Source: Megalonaias nervosa
Lineage: Eukaryota; Mollusca; Bivalvia; Unionida; Unionidae
Assembly: GCA_016617855.1 (NCBI GenBank)
Contig: JAECUM010001705.1
Location: forward strand, 1-64,000
DNA length: 64,000 nucleotides
Direction of reading: 5' to 3'
Below the pieces are notes generated by a model that worked only from the letters and a program-made list of their open reading frames with translations, did no database searches and was not told the origin of the DNA. Shown here piece by piece: positions 9,377 through 20,600 of the stretch. Positions within the stretch are counted from its first letter, which is position 1; each line of letters opens with the position of its first letter. The translations under genes were made by a program, and so were the position numbers.

Positions 9377-11638
9377 CTATACAAGGATATTCAATTCTCC
9401 GTTGAGGACATCCAGCGTCACAAATCGGTCTGAGGTGACCAGTGCATATCAGACGTATTCCGCTCCTGGAGCCACAGTCCACCGGATCTCGATGTCGGCA
9501 GGAGAATCTTTGAGACGCCCGGTATGTTTGGAGACATCGAAGTGGAAGATGGGAAACAAGTCAGAGAAATCGGTCATCGAGATCTGCGCGCCTGTATCCA
9601 CATCTTGATATTTCTGCATGGCTTCCATCAGCATCATGTAGGCTCATGAGTAATTTCGAACATCAGCAGCGAAGGTGCATTCGAGTTCTCGCTCGGGTTA
9701 TTGCCTGGAATTGATGAGGACATGAATGCGAGACAGATTGACATTATGAAAGGCGTGCATGTTTCCTGTTTGACCATTGTTACGTTGTTCTGCCCGCTGA
9801 AAGGCGACAAAGATATGTCTGGGAAGCATTGCTTCCTGGGTTGGTGACCACTCTCTACAAGGTAGAGCGGCGAAAAACTGCTGCATGTAGATGCGGTGTT
9901 GTTTGAAGTACAGTTTCTTGGTGAATCAAGCTAACGGCCTTTCCAGTTCAAGCATTGAGTCGTGGAGGGTGAGAGTTTGGGCATCCACAGCAACGGCCAT
10001 GTCGTGGAATATTGCCATCGACAAGATCCCCGGCTCCATCTGCTTTGTGCATTGTTACGTGTCTAGGCTCGTACAAAAGTAACAAAGAAAAGAGTGAAGC
10101 CAACAAGCTTTGTAAATTTAACAAAATAATTTATTTCCCTAGAAAACAAGGTAAAAATATGAAAAAAGGACTTACGGTTTATGAATCAAATCCAGAAATT
10201 AATCCAATAATTAAAAATATAAGTCCTATCACTAAAATGTTCTAAATGAATCAAAGTTCGAATCCCAATGAAGTTCCAAGATGGAAGGCGATGACGTCTT
10301 CTATAACCTGTTTTGTGTTGTCATGTCAACAGTTCCTTGTAGAATCACCAAGAATAATATTCCGGCTTTAGAATTCCGAATAATTTTCAGTAAATGTCTT
10401 TGTCCAGGAAAGCACTGGATAAAGTCTCCAGGGAAAATAAACTATTAATTCCAAAAAATAGAAAAAAGCAAATCAAACTGGCAACAACAAAATAATACCT
10501 TCGAGCCCGAAGATATGAATTATGACTGACTAGAAAAACACTATGATACGTCACTTTAACTCCAACTGAAACGCAGAAAGAACACGTGATAGGGTCACGT
10601 GATCACTTACTGTCAAGCGACGTAGTAACATTATATGTCAATTATCACGTAGGCCATGTACGGATTCGATTGTACTGAACGAATCTTACTATAAGATTCA
10701 GTAATTAAATTTTTTTTAAAAAGTTTTTTACAATAGAGCTGAAACTGGCCCTGAAATCTAGGTCACCAAAAGATACAATGTTTCTACGAACTGCGTATTT
10801 ATCAGGTTTAACAGAAATGAACTGAATTTTCTGGAAAAATGTCAAATCCAGTGAATAAAGTTATCATTACAATAACATGAAATAAAATAAAAATAAAATA
10901 AAAAAGAAATTTAAAACTAACACATAAGTGTTTAAATTACATATATGTAACAGCATGTACTGAGCAGGTGAGTCTCTTTCCAGCATCAGTGTATGTTTGA
11001 CGCCTCGAAAGATCGTACGGATATCTCGGCATACCCCAAAGATGCTGCTGATAGGAAGAAACATGCAGGTCGTCGAGCGGTGAATCCCACGTTATAGGTG
11101 GTATTACGTGCAAAAGAGAAATTCTTTCTGCAAAGGGTTCCAGTTATATCAGTATCGTTGGCCACAGTCGCCACAGGAATCACCCCAGTAGCAGTAGGAA
11201 ATTCGCTGCTGACCCCACCTCCCAACCCTGTATATCTGAGCCACCACATGTTGGTCGCACACGATCGCATGCAGTCATCGCTGTATATGATTAAGTTCAG
11301 GATAGTAGCCATTGATTTCTTCGACGGTTTGATTGTTCAGTTGATATTAAGCAGACCTGAATAACGACCAGCCGTTATTTTGGAGCGTGATTTGCGCATT
11401 GGCCGCATGACCGCTGGCGGGCTGGTGTTCGTTTTATTTATACGAGGATTTCAAGAAAGGACTTATGGGGAAGAAGGTACACGTCTTCATCACGAGTCTC
11501 GATTTTTCGGTGGGTGTTCGCGTTGATATTGGTGATGTTGGTGTCCTGATACTCCACGTACTCGTACTCGGTGGACCAGTCATCCACCGTACTATTGTCG
11601 TTGAGACGAAGATAATCTGGAGTGAATCTCGAATTCAT
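9377..11638 (-). pseudogene. Major capsid protein of Polinton B, split by a solo LTR
   Basis: The N-terminus at 11638 reads MNSRFTPDYLRLNDNSTVDD, then YEYVEYQDTNITNINANTHR and EDVYLLPHKSFLEIL. Further pieces in changing frames include YSDDCMRSCATNMWW, SIFGVCRDIRTIFRGVKHTL and LERDSPAQYM. There the 900-bp LTR (10053-10952) interrupts. The gene resumes near 10049 and continues with LYFKQHRIYMQQFFAALPCR, LPRHIFVAFQRAEQRNNGQT, MTDFSDLFPIFHFDVSKHTG and ALVTSDRFVTLDVLNGELNI to the stop at 9377. I recognise this as the Polinton capsid protein that appears in animal gene sets as an 'F54H12.2-like' protein. Frame changes lie near 11400, 11070, 9950, 9700 and 9445. Confidence 0.75.
10053..10952. mobile_element. 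Solo LTR (900 bp) inserted in the major capsid gene
   Basis: The insert begins TGTTACGTGTC and ends ATATATGTAACA, so the ends form the inverted pair TGTTAC/GTAACA with canonical TG...CA. The 4 bp GCAT occurs directly before (10049-10052) and directly after (10953-10956), a typical target-site duplication. Removing the insert joins capsid-like coding sequence on both sides. There are no reverse transcriptase or other internal genes, so it is a solo LTR, probably Ty3/gypsy-type from the TGTTAC start. It came after the Polinton. Confidence 0.8.
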
Positions 11639-11709
11639 TATTCTATGCTATAATAGTGTGATAAAAAATTACCATAATCTTCTTAAGCCATACACGGACA
11701 TAATGGTGA

Positions 11710-12048
11710 CTACCGATGGTGTGGAGAAGGGCGTACCTTGTACCTTTTTTTCCAGGTTATGTAAACAATGGTCTGACCGTTCCCTGAGGAAATGGAGATT
11801 TTCTGAAGAGCTCGATTGGCTTCCTTCGACAGCTCGGGTTGTGCCACAGTGAACGTCGGCATGATTTTGCTGACTATTTTTTCTCCTACCGCTGTTTCCG
11901 CAGTAGAGGCTGCTCCGGTGGCCCCAGTCCAAGCGGCTTTGAGGGCAATGGGGCGGCTTTGGCGCGATGCCCGGAAGGGCTGATCGTAGGGAAGAAAACA
12001 GCGTGGATAAGAATCAATTTTACGTCGATGTACCCGTGAAGGTTTCAT
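11710..12048 (-). CDS. Small basic protein between penton-like and major capsid genes
   Basis: From the ATG at 12048: MKPSRVHRRKIDSYPRCF, then PIALKAAWTGATGAASTAET and PELSKEANRALQKISISS; stop at 11710. Arg/Lys-rich N-terminus, Ala/Thr-rich middle, predicted C-terminal helix. The frame is open for 112 codons, although its end may be frameshifted. Its place between the two capsid genes suggests a minor virion protein. I do not recognise a family. Confidence 0.4.
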   Translation of the reverse strand: MKPSRVHRRKIDSYPRCFLPYDQPFRASRQSRPIALKAAWTGATGAASTAETAVGEKIVSKIMPTFTVAQPELSKEANRALQKISISSGNGQTIVYITWKKRYKVRPSPHHR

Positions 12049-12461
12049 GGCGGCCGTATTTAATCTGCGACCATTTTTAGGCTGCTGTAGGACACACATG
12101 CAGGTAATACGTGATTCTTTTGTTGTTATTATCGACGGCATTTCCAGACTGGTCGGTGAGCCACATGGTAATTTCTGAGATCGCGTACATGTTGGTGATG
12201 GGGTAGTAAATGAAAGGATTAGGACGAAGTTGCATGAGCGAGCCAGTAGGAACGTTAATCGAGGTCGAATAAATCACGTTGGAGGCAGATCCTACCAAAG
12301 ATATGGATCCCTGAGCGATGGAGCAGATGATGAGGAGGCTGTTGACGTCGGTGATATCGACGGGCAGATCTCCTTTCTACACTCCATCTTGAGTCGGAGT
12401 GAGCTATGTCAAATTGTACATTCTGTGTGTGTGAGTGTGTTTGCAACTAATAGAAATTATA

Positions 12462-12598
12462 TATAGTATGTACGCTGTTTCACTAATATAACATGAGATG
12501 TATACATTTTTCATTAAAAAGAAACGACGCTTGCCCTATTTCTTTTTAATGAAAAGTTTAAAAGTCAGTGGTATAAAAAAATAAGCTTAGATACTATA
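12462..12598. mobile_element. Foldback MITE, copy 1
   Basis: A 137-bp imperfect palindrome: TATAGTATGTACGCTG at the left end faces TAAGCTTAGATACTATA at the right, and the centre is CATTAAAAAGAAACG...TTTCTTTTTAATG. A second copy is at 23983-24122. It sits in the gap of the penton-like gene. Confidence 0.8.
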
Positions 12599-12885
12599 CA
12601 ATTCTTTTATTATATCACATACAAATACACTTGCATTTCCAACACATGATTGCCCTTGACTGCTTTTAATTTTATCGAACACATTTAAATTCACATCACT
12701 TTTGTCAGGAGATTGCTTTTAGCGTAGGTCATTAAATCCTAGTGTTTTCTTATTTACTTCAGTTGGCTTTTGTTTCGATAATTCTGAGTTCGGTTAACAA
12801 CGAACATTCCTGTTTTCAACTATGTAGTTTTAAGTATTTATGTTTATAATGCAAATATTATTGCTTTCGTTTCCACAATGTGTAA
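12599..12885. other. AT-rich insert of unknown origin within the penton-like gene
   Basis: This stretch does not read as capsid sequence in any frame and differs in composition from the flanking Polinton DNA. It may be a second insertion next to the MITE. Confidence 0.4.
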
Positions 12886-13342
12886 CTTCCCGAGAGGGTG
12901 ATGCGAGTACGAAGCGTAGAGTAATTAGGTTCGATTTTAATGTTGGCTGAGACGTCTCCGTTCTCAACGATCAGACGGGAGATTTCCGTGGCTAAGTCGG
13001 TGATGTTGTATCCCCTAAGAGAACTTGTGATCGTTCTTTTTTTTCTTTTTCTTTTTTTTTTTTTTGTTGAAGTGCAAAGACATATGAAAACCGATTGTTT
13101 TTCGCCGTGACATTGAAGAAGCTGTTCCAGATTTCGGCGGCCATCAAGGCAATTTCATACGACGATTGCTGGTCCAGTTCCAATGGAGGACTATACCTTA
13201 CCTTGGACGTGACCGACTTCGAATCAAACAATAGCGTGGTATCCTCCATTCATCTATATCAAGTCCTCTTACAAAATGTGATACTGACCCGACGTGATGA
13301 GCTTTTGATCCAGAAGATGATTGAAGATTTCCACCATCTCGT

Positions 13343-13866
13343 TCAATTTTGGGAGGGGTGGTTTACTTGCCAGTCTTCTTTGTTCTTAAACCCAACGTTT
13401 ATGTTCTCCCTATGTTGTTCGAATAACTGAATCAGATCCTCATGAGTTACCGATTTTGCCTCTTTTGCTACTTTATCTGTTAACTCCTTGGTATAAGGTA
13501 TGGGGTACAAAGCCATCTGATCTCGGTAATACATCATTTTTTTCTTGTTCTTCCCATTATTCAAGATCATGTCCCAAAATTCCTGTGGTCTCCTGAACAA
13601 GGACTCTTTTATCAATGTAGTCAAGCTGCCTCTAATCTGGAGAGAATCTCCGCTTGAAGCTCTCTGAATCGAGCGGCCTCCAATCCGGAGGACATCTCCG
13701 CTTGAGGCTCTTTGAATTCTTCGGATTCTGGTTGACTTACTGGATAGGGCTGCTACGTTATGGGAAACATGGGCGTATCTCCATTGCGGTAGGCTGGTTC
13801 TCTATTCTTAGCAAGTTCCACCAGATGAGTGTTAAAATTCTTTGACCGTTCAAGCAGCTCTTTCAT
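13343..13866 (-). pseudogene. Polinton B second helical/acidic protein
   Basis: From the ATG at 13866: MKELLERSKNFNTHLVELAK and REPAYRNGDTPMFP; then, after a stop and frame change, a duplicated motif (EFKEPQAEMSSGLEAARF followed by RELQAEILSRLEAA), and then the open end at 13624-13343 (LFRRPQEFWDMILNNGKNKK, EDLIQLFEQHRENINVGFKN). Mostly charged and helical. It is transcribed in line with the ATPase and capsid genes. I know no domain; an internal virion or scaffold role is a guess. Confidence 0.45.
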
Positions 13867-13880
13867 GTCGGTTTTTCGGC

Positions 13881-14625
13881 CTATTTTGGTTGCCTTTCAA
13901 CCCATGGTCTGTACACCTGGTTGACTCTACTGACAAAGTGACGCGCAGCGTGTGGCTTAAAGTAATTATCCTCGGCAAACGATCCTAAAACTGTATAGGC
14001 ATTGATTTCTTGAATCGTGTGGTTCACAAAGCCGTTAAGCCATTCTTCGCAAGGAGGCGCTTGCTGATAACCGATATCAATTATTAAAATTTTTAAGACA
14101 TTAGCGACCTTATTTTTCTCATGTTGTTTAGCTAATTCCTCTTTTGAAAATTCCTTTCCAAAGTTTGCTTTACGATTTGAATTCTTCTTCCTCTTATTTA
14201 AGAGTGTCGAGAACGGCCTCGGTGACCATCTGTTCCTCTGTCATCTTCTTCAGAGAGGCAGCTGTTTCTTTTTCTTCATTCTTCATTTTTAAAATTCAGT
14301 CGTCCAACCTTTTCCTTTTCACTCAGCTTCTGAACGTCTCATCATCTCGGAGATGTCGACTTCCGACGCGGGTGACGCGAGCTCCTCGATCATTTGCTGC
14401 TGATGTTGTTGAGTCGATCTGAGCGTGTTCAGCAGCTGATCTTGCTTGATATCATAGATGGTTTTGGCCTCATCCATTTTGGTCAGGAGGGGCTTGAATA
14501 ATTGTTCCACCACATTGTGTTGAAAGGATTGTTGACCTACTTTGTCTTCGAGGACGCGTTGACGTAAAGCCGCACGTTGCTCGATATCTTTCTTGAGGAC
14601 ATCCTCGCGTTGACGGCGCGTGGTG
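13881..14625 (-). pseudogene. Polinton B helical protein next to the packaging ATPase
   Basis: Reading leftward: RRQREDVLKKDIEQRAALRQ, then (14513-14319) MVEQLFKPLLTKMDEAKTIY and LRSTQQHQQQMIEELASPAS, then after frame changes between 14150 and 14320 a long open end: KEELAKQHEKNKVANVLKIL, ILIIDIGYQQAPPCEEWLN, DNYFKPHAARHFVSRVNQVY, stop at 13881. A coiled-coil N-terminal half and a globular C-terminal half. It is the positional equivalent of 400-1472 in Polinton A; both lie directly after the ATPase. Function unknown. Confidence 0.5.
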
Positions 14626-14630
14626 ACTTT

Positions 14631-15380
14631 TTAGAACGGCATCGTATACTAATCAGGCAGGTAAAATTAGCCAAAGCCTTCGCGATAACGTTCCGGGACT
14701 GAGTCTGCATCGCGATAAAAGGTAATAAAATCGTGTTTGGAGTCAGACGTCGCTGCGGCATAACAGTCTTTTGAATTGTTGGGAAGAGATGCCGCTGCAT
14801 TGGTCTCTCAGGATGGCGTCGATGTCTCGGTTAACCAGCCCTGAAAACAGCACGAAGGATCGCGTATTGCATCGGATGTACTTAGGTACATCGTAGTACG
14901 ACTGAGTGAGATAAAGACTGTTGCAACGTTTGTTTCGCGGCAACGAAAAATACTCGCAGATTATGTTCATGTTTTTTCGGTCTATTTTAATGTCGTCAAA
15001 CATGATGATCTTGTATAGGTCTGAATCGAATACTTCCAGATGCTGAATCTCGTCTGGATCCGCGATCGTGAAGACGTCTTCGGAGATGATGTTTCTGGCG
15101 GCACCGTTGTCTGCATTTACTCTTCCAAACTCGTGCAATGTATTGTACTTGTCCTGGTGAGGATTAAGCGTGTATGGGATCACCCGATCCTACTTGAGCA
15201 TGATATTGAGGAGCCTGTTCATGAGGAGAATGGTTTTTCCACAACCGGTCAGGCCTACAATCATGTAATGACAATCCGGAATCAAAAAATTATACGGATG
15301 CGATTTTGTTTTATCCTTCGTGTAATGATGTTCATTTTTTATATAACCATGTTGTATACAACCTTTGGGACACTGATCTG
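14631..15380 (-). pseudogene. Polinton B packaging ATPase (A32/FtsK-HerA type)
   Basis: P-loop PDCHYMIVGLTGCGKTILL (near 15225-15275) is fully canonical. After a frame change near 15185 the protein continues YTLNPHQDKYNTLHEFG, Walker B KIIMFDDIKIDR (near 14985-15015) and CNSLYLTQSYYDVPKYIRCN, the sensor-type segment of A32 ATPases. The C-terminus is HDFITFYRDADSVPERYREG, with two stops before the end at 14631. It would pump genome DNA into the capsid. It is divergent from the fibre gene, as in Polinton A. The catalytic motifs are intact, but the frame is broken. Confidence 0.8.
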
Positions 15381-15390
15381 ATCGGGAAAC

Positions 15391-16783
15391 AGCTCCTCGT
15401 CGGATAACTATGCTGTTTACCAGGAGGAGTTGGACAAAAATGTCAACCACACTGGAGAAACCATGACGGGAAATCTCAACATGAGTGGTCATAGTCTCAC
15501 TAATCTCGAAGGTGTAAGTTATTTCCCTCCAGAGGCCAATACTACGTGATGGTCTCACTTGAACAGACTCGCGCAGATTAAGTTGTATCTGACGAGTGGA
15601 ACCATGACGAAAAATCTCAACATGAATGGAAGAATTTATACGGACTTCCTACTCCAAGCGGACAAGCGCTGGTGTTCTCGTATACCGTCTCTTCCGCGGA
15701 TCTGGAGGTAGGGTTGGTTGGCAAATACGATAAAACGGGTGGAGTGATTTCTGGCAGTGTCTGTGTGATGGGGCAGGTGACCAGCGATCTGTCCATGACC
15801 TCTCAGACGTCTGGAACCACGTCCAACAATCCAAGACGAGTTGGAATCAGTAGCGGACTCAATAAGATATCGACCATGATCTACAACTTTTGTACGTTGG
15901 ACCGTGCTATCTACGTCGATAGAGACGCCAGTGGTAATTACAGCCCTATCAACATGCATACGGTAGATCGGAAATGATGCTGTGGTCAGCATATACAGAA
16001 TGACGTCGATGGAAAATAACACTCTGCATGGGATTCCATCAGCGTCGCCCATCACTGATGATATCTAAGCAATCTCGTACGCTCAGTTAAAATCATTTGA
16101 ACGCACTAAGTTGCATCTGACGGGTGGGACTCTCACTGGAGATCTCGCCATGGGAGGGTTTAAGGTGACGGGTCTGCCTACGAGGGGAATATCTTACAAG
16201 GACAGCGTCGTCACTTGCAAGCAAGTGACGGACTATGAGCTGGCACGTACGGGAAGATCCCTGACAGGAGATCTCACCATGGACTAAAATAAAATTTTTA
16301 AGCAATCGACACCCAACAACGGCATTTATGTTGTCAACAAACTGTATGTTGATGCTCGTGATTCCCTTGTTGACTTCCAATACCGGAAGTAGGACGGGAT
16401 TTGTAGCCAGTGCCTCCTAGGAGTATTACACATCCACGCTAGGCAGGTGAACCCATCCAATGGAGTTAACTAGTGGATTACTTTGGGCGTGTACAGCAAT
16501 TTGTGGTTGCTGATTCCTGCTCCTGCTCCTGCTCCGTTCGAGTTTTCAGTGTGGAAATGCCATTTATGAGGTCGTACGAGCAATAAAGGAGGAAAAAGCG
16601 GCCGATGAATTGTGGACTACCTTGTATATGAGTACCGTTCTTGTTGGAAATACCGTTCAGGAATTCATGCTCACGTCACCCTCTCTCAAATACATCATGT
16701 ACAGGATATACTGTGTGACTGCAGAACCCTCCAATCCTGGACTAAGTTATTTTCAGTTGTTTTCCGTAGAAGATATCGTGTGA
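15391..16783 (+). pseudogene. Polinton B fibre protein with repeat units and discoidin-like end
   Basis: Units like those of Polinton A: NHTGETMTGNLNMSGHSLTN near 15445-15510, TSGTMTKNLNMNG near 15595-15630, ISYAQLKSFERTKLHLTGG near 16074-16130 and TGRSLTGDLTMD near 16250-16288. Then YVVNKLYVDARDS, a long broken linker and a beta-rich tail ending NPGLSYFQLFSVEDIV with the stop at 16781-16783. Several frames are used and stops are common between 15640 and 16070. It would form the host-attachment fibre. The tail matches the end of the Polinton A fibre in pattern (PGL-x-x-FQ-x-x-x-x-DD/ED). Confidence 0.65.
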
Positions 16784-16936
16784 GTCAAGTCTTACATAAC
16801 TCACATTGCCCGAGATCTGATAAATGTGCTCTTTGAGAATCACGACGTGACCACGGACAAAGCGGCTTCTCAAGTCGCTCTGCCGATCCACATAAAAAGG
16901 AAATGATAACGTGGTTTTAAGATATTTTTTTTTTTT

Positions 16937-17223
16937 TGCATTCCGTCAGACCTTATTTCCAAATTAGACAGTCGATTATCGGATTTGTCTCCGGTGAGAT
17001 AAAAGACGGAATATCTGATATGAACGCCTCCTCAATGGGCTTAAAACACAAAACGATGACGGTACATCGATGCCCATACTCCAAGGGCAAACACGCAAAC
17101 GATGGAATACCCCTTCGTGCTTAACCTCACCCCGTCTCTGATTTTCGTACGTATGTTACGCACCTCTCCTTCCTCATTCGCCTTATAACGATTAAAAACG
17201 GGATGTACTTTCCACTGCTCCAT
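16937..17223 (-). pseudogene. HNH-type homing endonuclease-like protein
   Basis: From the ATG at 17223: MEQWKVHPVFNRYKANEEGE, VRNIRTKIRDG, GYSIVCVFALGV, YRHRFVF; then, after stops, TGDKSDNRLSNLEIRSDG. The order (W-x-x-HP-x-x-RY-x-A...G-x-VRN, then H-R-F-V, then D-K-x-DNRLSNLE) is that of NUMOD4/HNH endonucleases. The central HNH segment is the damaged part, so the enzyme is dead. It lies on the minus strand between the fibre and polymerase genes, next to a Cys-rich protein gene. Such genes are often selfish passengers; its role for the Polinton is unknown. Confidence 0.65.
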
Positions 17224-17231
17224 GCTTAATC

Positions 17232-17525
17232 TTAGCCAAAAAAAACCTCGTTGAGTAGCGCCGAATGGGTTTGGAGTTTCTGGGTGGTTCTGGCTTTTTC
17301 ATAGTAATATTTTATCGCCCAGATGTTTCGTCCTCCATTGAGCTGACATACTTGGAATTGACCTCGAACTACTTCCTGACATCCTAAGCAGGGTTTCAAC
17401 CCTGGACTTCCACGCTTAATCAGAGCATAATGCTTTGCGCAGTACTCTCTCGTACAGGACTTGTTGCACTTTTCCGTACTACCCTGAAGTAACCACACAC
17501 ACTTCTGTGTCCCACGTAGAGGCAA
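17232..17525 (-). CDS. Small Cys-rich, probably zinc-binding protein
   Basis: An intact 97-codon frame: MPLRGTQKCVWLLQGSTEKC, NKSCTREYCAKHYALIKRG, PGLKPCLGCQEVVRGQFQVC. Cys/His pairs (KC...C..YC..H and C-x2-C) suggest two zinc sites. It starts at 17525 and ends 9 bp before the HNH start, so the two were probably co-transcribed. It has no stops, unlike most of its neighbours. The family is not recognised; the role is unknown. Confidence 0.5.
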   Translation of the reverse strand: MPLRGTQKCVWLLQGSTEKCNKSCTREYCAKHYALIKRGSPGLKPCLGCQEVVRGQFQVCQLNGGRNIWAIKYYYEKARTTQKLQTHSALLNEVFFG

Positions 17526-17635
17526 GTTACTATATAATAGATATTAAATTTTTATGAAAAATGAACAAGCAATTAAAGAAACAACAGGACTATATTATAT
17601 AGCATCTCTATCATTGCAAGGATAGACTAAAAATT
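17526..17635. promoter_or_regulatory. Divergent spacer before the polymerase gene
   Basis: AT-rich DNA (TATATAATAG, TATATTATATAGCATC) between the minus-strand Cys-rich gene and the plus-strand polymerase. TATA-like sequences face both ways. This is inferred from position only. Confidence 0.35.
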
Positions 17636-20600
17636 TTGTTTCTCATGGATCCAGGACAAGAGTTTATTCTTCCTCATGATCTGGCTCGGCGACTAAGGGG
17701 CATCGCTCAGTCGATGACAGCCAGACAGGTACCCTATCCCAGATCCAATATGACTCTTCACGAGCTCATAGAGCGTGTCCGACGAGATCTCAAGGCGAAG
17801 TCCAGAGGAACTGTTCGCCGTAAGCTCGTTAACGAGTACAAGGCGATCGCAGGACGAGAGATAATCACCACGCATCAGTGTCTGAAGCAACTGCGAGACC
17901 ACTACCGAGCACACACCGGAAGAACTCCTCCCAAAAATGCACTTCTGCAACATTAGCATGACATCCTCAGTCGATCACGCTGGCTTATATCGAGAAAAAA
18001 GTACCCAAAATCGATCCACAAGCCCTTCAACGACAACGCAACAACATCATGCGTCTTCCACCCCTTCGACGCACTGAAAAAGCGTCCGGAGATGCTGACA
18101 AAGGATTCATTTACGATCGTTCCCATATTCTTCAGCGCAGTGGACCCATCACTCATACAGTGCATTCTACATCCTACGGTCCAAGCAGAACCGCGCACGC
18201 ACACCACCATCAAACTAGGAGTCGTTCTCACCGTTCATCTGGTCAAGGAACACAAAAGCATCGACATGTGGATCAGAACCAAATCTCTAATCGTCTATCC
18301 CAGTGACGATTTCAACAAATCGTCGACATCGCCTGGTCGTTTATACAATGTCGCATCGAAGATTATCAAAAGTCAGGATCAGCCTGGATCTTTGGTGGAG
18401 TCAATTCTATCTCGTTTCAAACTTTCAAATTCACACCGTTACACGGAAGCAAGTACGTACTGCTCCCCAAGCAAATCCTGGCTACCAAAGCCTACACCAT
18501 TGTCAAAAACAGTGATGACTACTGCCTCGTATGCGCTGTCCTCTGCGCGCTACTGCTGCGGACAATGCCGATCGCGTCTCCAAGTACAAGACGTATTTTG
18601 ATACCCTTAAAACCACCGGCATCACCTTTCCTTCAGCGATCAAAGACGTTTCTAAACTAGAAACGCTCAACGATGGGCTCTCCCTCAACGTGGTTGTCAC
18701 CGGTCACTATAGAGGAGCTGCTCACACCGATTGTAATCTGCGCTTCAAAGATCCAAACTTTCTTCCCGTCATCGCTCATAATCTACGAGGATACGATGGA
18801 CACTTCATTATCGCAACACTCAGCCATCCACGGGTCAAGACACTTCTCGATGAAGTGGGGAACTGACATCAAATGCATCACCAACATTTCCGAAAAATAC
18901 ATGTCGTTTTCTATTGGTTCATTTCGTTTCATCGATTCCTTCCAGTTTATGGAGTTGTCGTTAGAAGAAACTCGCTCAAACCTGTCCTAAGTTCATGCAT
19001 CTCGAATAAGAATTTGGAGCCCGTTCTCCTCTCCTCTAAAGAAAAGGAGTTTATCACTACGAGTATATTGATGCGTGGTCCAGATTCGATGAAACCTCCT
19101 TACCCGCTCTAGAGGCCTTCTATTCTCACCACATCACGGAGGAAGAGTTTCAGTACTCTAACAAAATATGGAATGACCTCGGATGTCACATTCTCGGCGA
19201 TTATCACGACCTCTACTTCAAAGCAGACGTCCTTCTACTCATGGATGTCTTCGATAATTTCAGACGCATGTATCTAGATCATTACCAACTCGATCCACTC
19301 TGGTATTTCACCTCACTAGGACTCTCCTGGGATGCCTTCCTCAAGACGAGTCGAGCACAACTTGAACTCTTCCAAGATCCAGACATGTTCATGTTCACCA
19401 AGAGCACGATTCGAGGAGGCATATGCACCATCAGCCAAAAACACACCGTCGACAATAACAAATACATGAAACATTACGATCATATCAAACCCTCCACTTA
19501 CATCCTTTACCTCAAAGCCAATAATCTATATGACTGGGCCATGTCACAATTCTTTCCCGTAGAAGATTTTCATTGGATCACAGGAGAACAACTCCTGCAA
19601 GAAAGATAAGCAGGGTATCAGGATGACTCATGGGGTTATTTCGCTGAAGTCGATCTGGAGTATCCACCCCATCTTCACGACGCTCATAACGATTATCCCT
19701 TTTGTGCTGAACAGCTCCTCATCGCACCTCTATGCTTTCTTCTCAACAACGCGAACAAAAACCACAATTTGGAATCGGATATGCCAAGATAAAAAAAACC
19801 TCGTACCCAATCTCCATCACAAAACACACTACAAGATGCATTATCGACTGCACGAACAAGCTCTTCTGCATGGACCCGTTCTTCAACAAGTTCATCGAGC
19901 TCTCAAGTTTAAACAATCTCCATGGATGAAATCCTACGTCGACTTCAACACTCAACAACGCCCCAAAGCCACTACAGACTTCGGTAAAAACTTCTTTGAA
20001 CTCATGAACAATAGCGTCTTCGGAAAAACCACAAAAAACATCAGACGCAGAAAGAAAATTGAAATCGTCAATAACACACCACGACGGGATAAGCTGGTGG
20101 AAAACGATGCCTTAGTTTGCATGAAAATTTTTGACGAAGAACGTGTTGTCATCGTATCCAGAAAAAACACATCTCATGCTCGATAAACCCATCTACGTCG
20201 GTCCAGCCGTTCTCGACCTCTCCAAAATGCTCATGCTAGAGTTTCATTACGACTTCATCAAACGACACTACGGAGATAAAGCCAAGCTACTCATGACCAA
20301 CAACGATTCACTTCTCTATGAAATTCACACCGACGGCGTCTACGCAGATCTCTATCAACATCGAGGTCGCTTCGATCTTAGCCATTATCCAGAAACAAAC
20401 CCATTTCACTGCAAAGACAATAAAAAGAAACTTGGAAAGTTCAAAGATGAAACTTGTGGAATACCCATCACAGAATTCATATGACTTCGATCCAAAATAT
20501 ATTGCATCACGCTCGAGGATGATACTATCAAGAAAAAGCCAGAGGAGTAAAAAAAAACAAAAAAAAAAACAGTCATCGCTCACATTCCTACTATCGATCA

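Larger units (their letters stand above)
12077..13249 (-). pseudogene. Penton-like minor capsid protein of Polinton B, interrupted
   Basis: N-terminal part from the ATG at 13249: MEDTTLLFDSKSVTSKVRYS, PPLELD, NVTAKNNRFSYVF; then, past a poly-A/T tract near 13030-13060, RGYNITDLATEI and EPNYSTLRTRITL. C-terminal part (about 12385-12077): DLPVDITDVNSLLIICSIAQ, VIYSTSINVPTGSLMQLRPN, FIYYPITNMYAISEITMWLT, ending with a normal stop at 12077. The pattern 'Y-S-x-x-P-G-x-x-P-x-x-x-Y-Y-P-I' is what I know from Polinton penton-like single-jelly-roll proteins. About 420 bp of foreign AT-rich DNA, including a foldback MITE, separates the two parts. Confidence 0.7.

Noticed and set aside
10012..10245. A plus-strand 77-codon frame
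   Set aside because: It starts in the capsid gene antisense and runs into the solo LTR, so it is a chance frame across an insertion border.
15636..16055. Long minus-strand frames over the Polinton B fibre gene
   Set aside because: The fibre repeats and the tail motif read on the plus strand; the minus-strand peptides show no domain and are antisense shadows.
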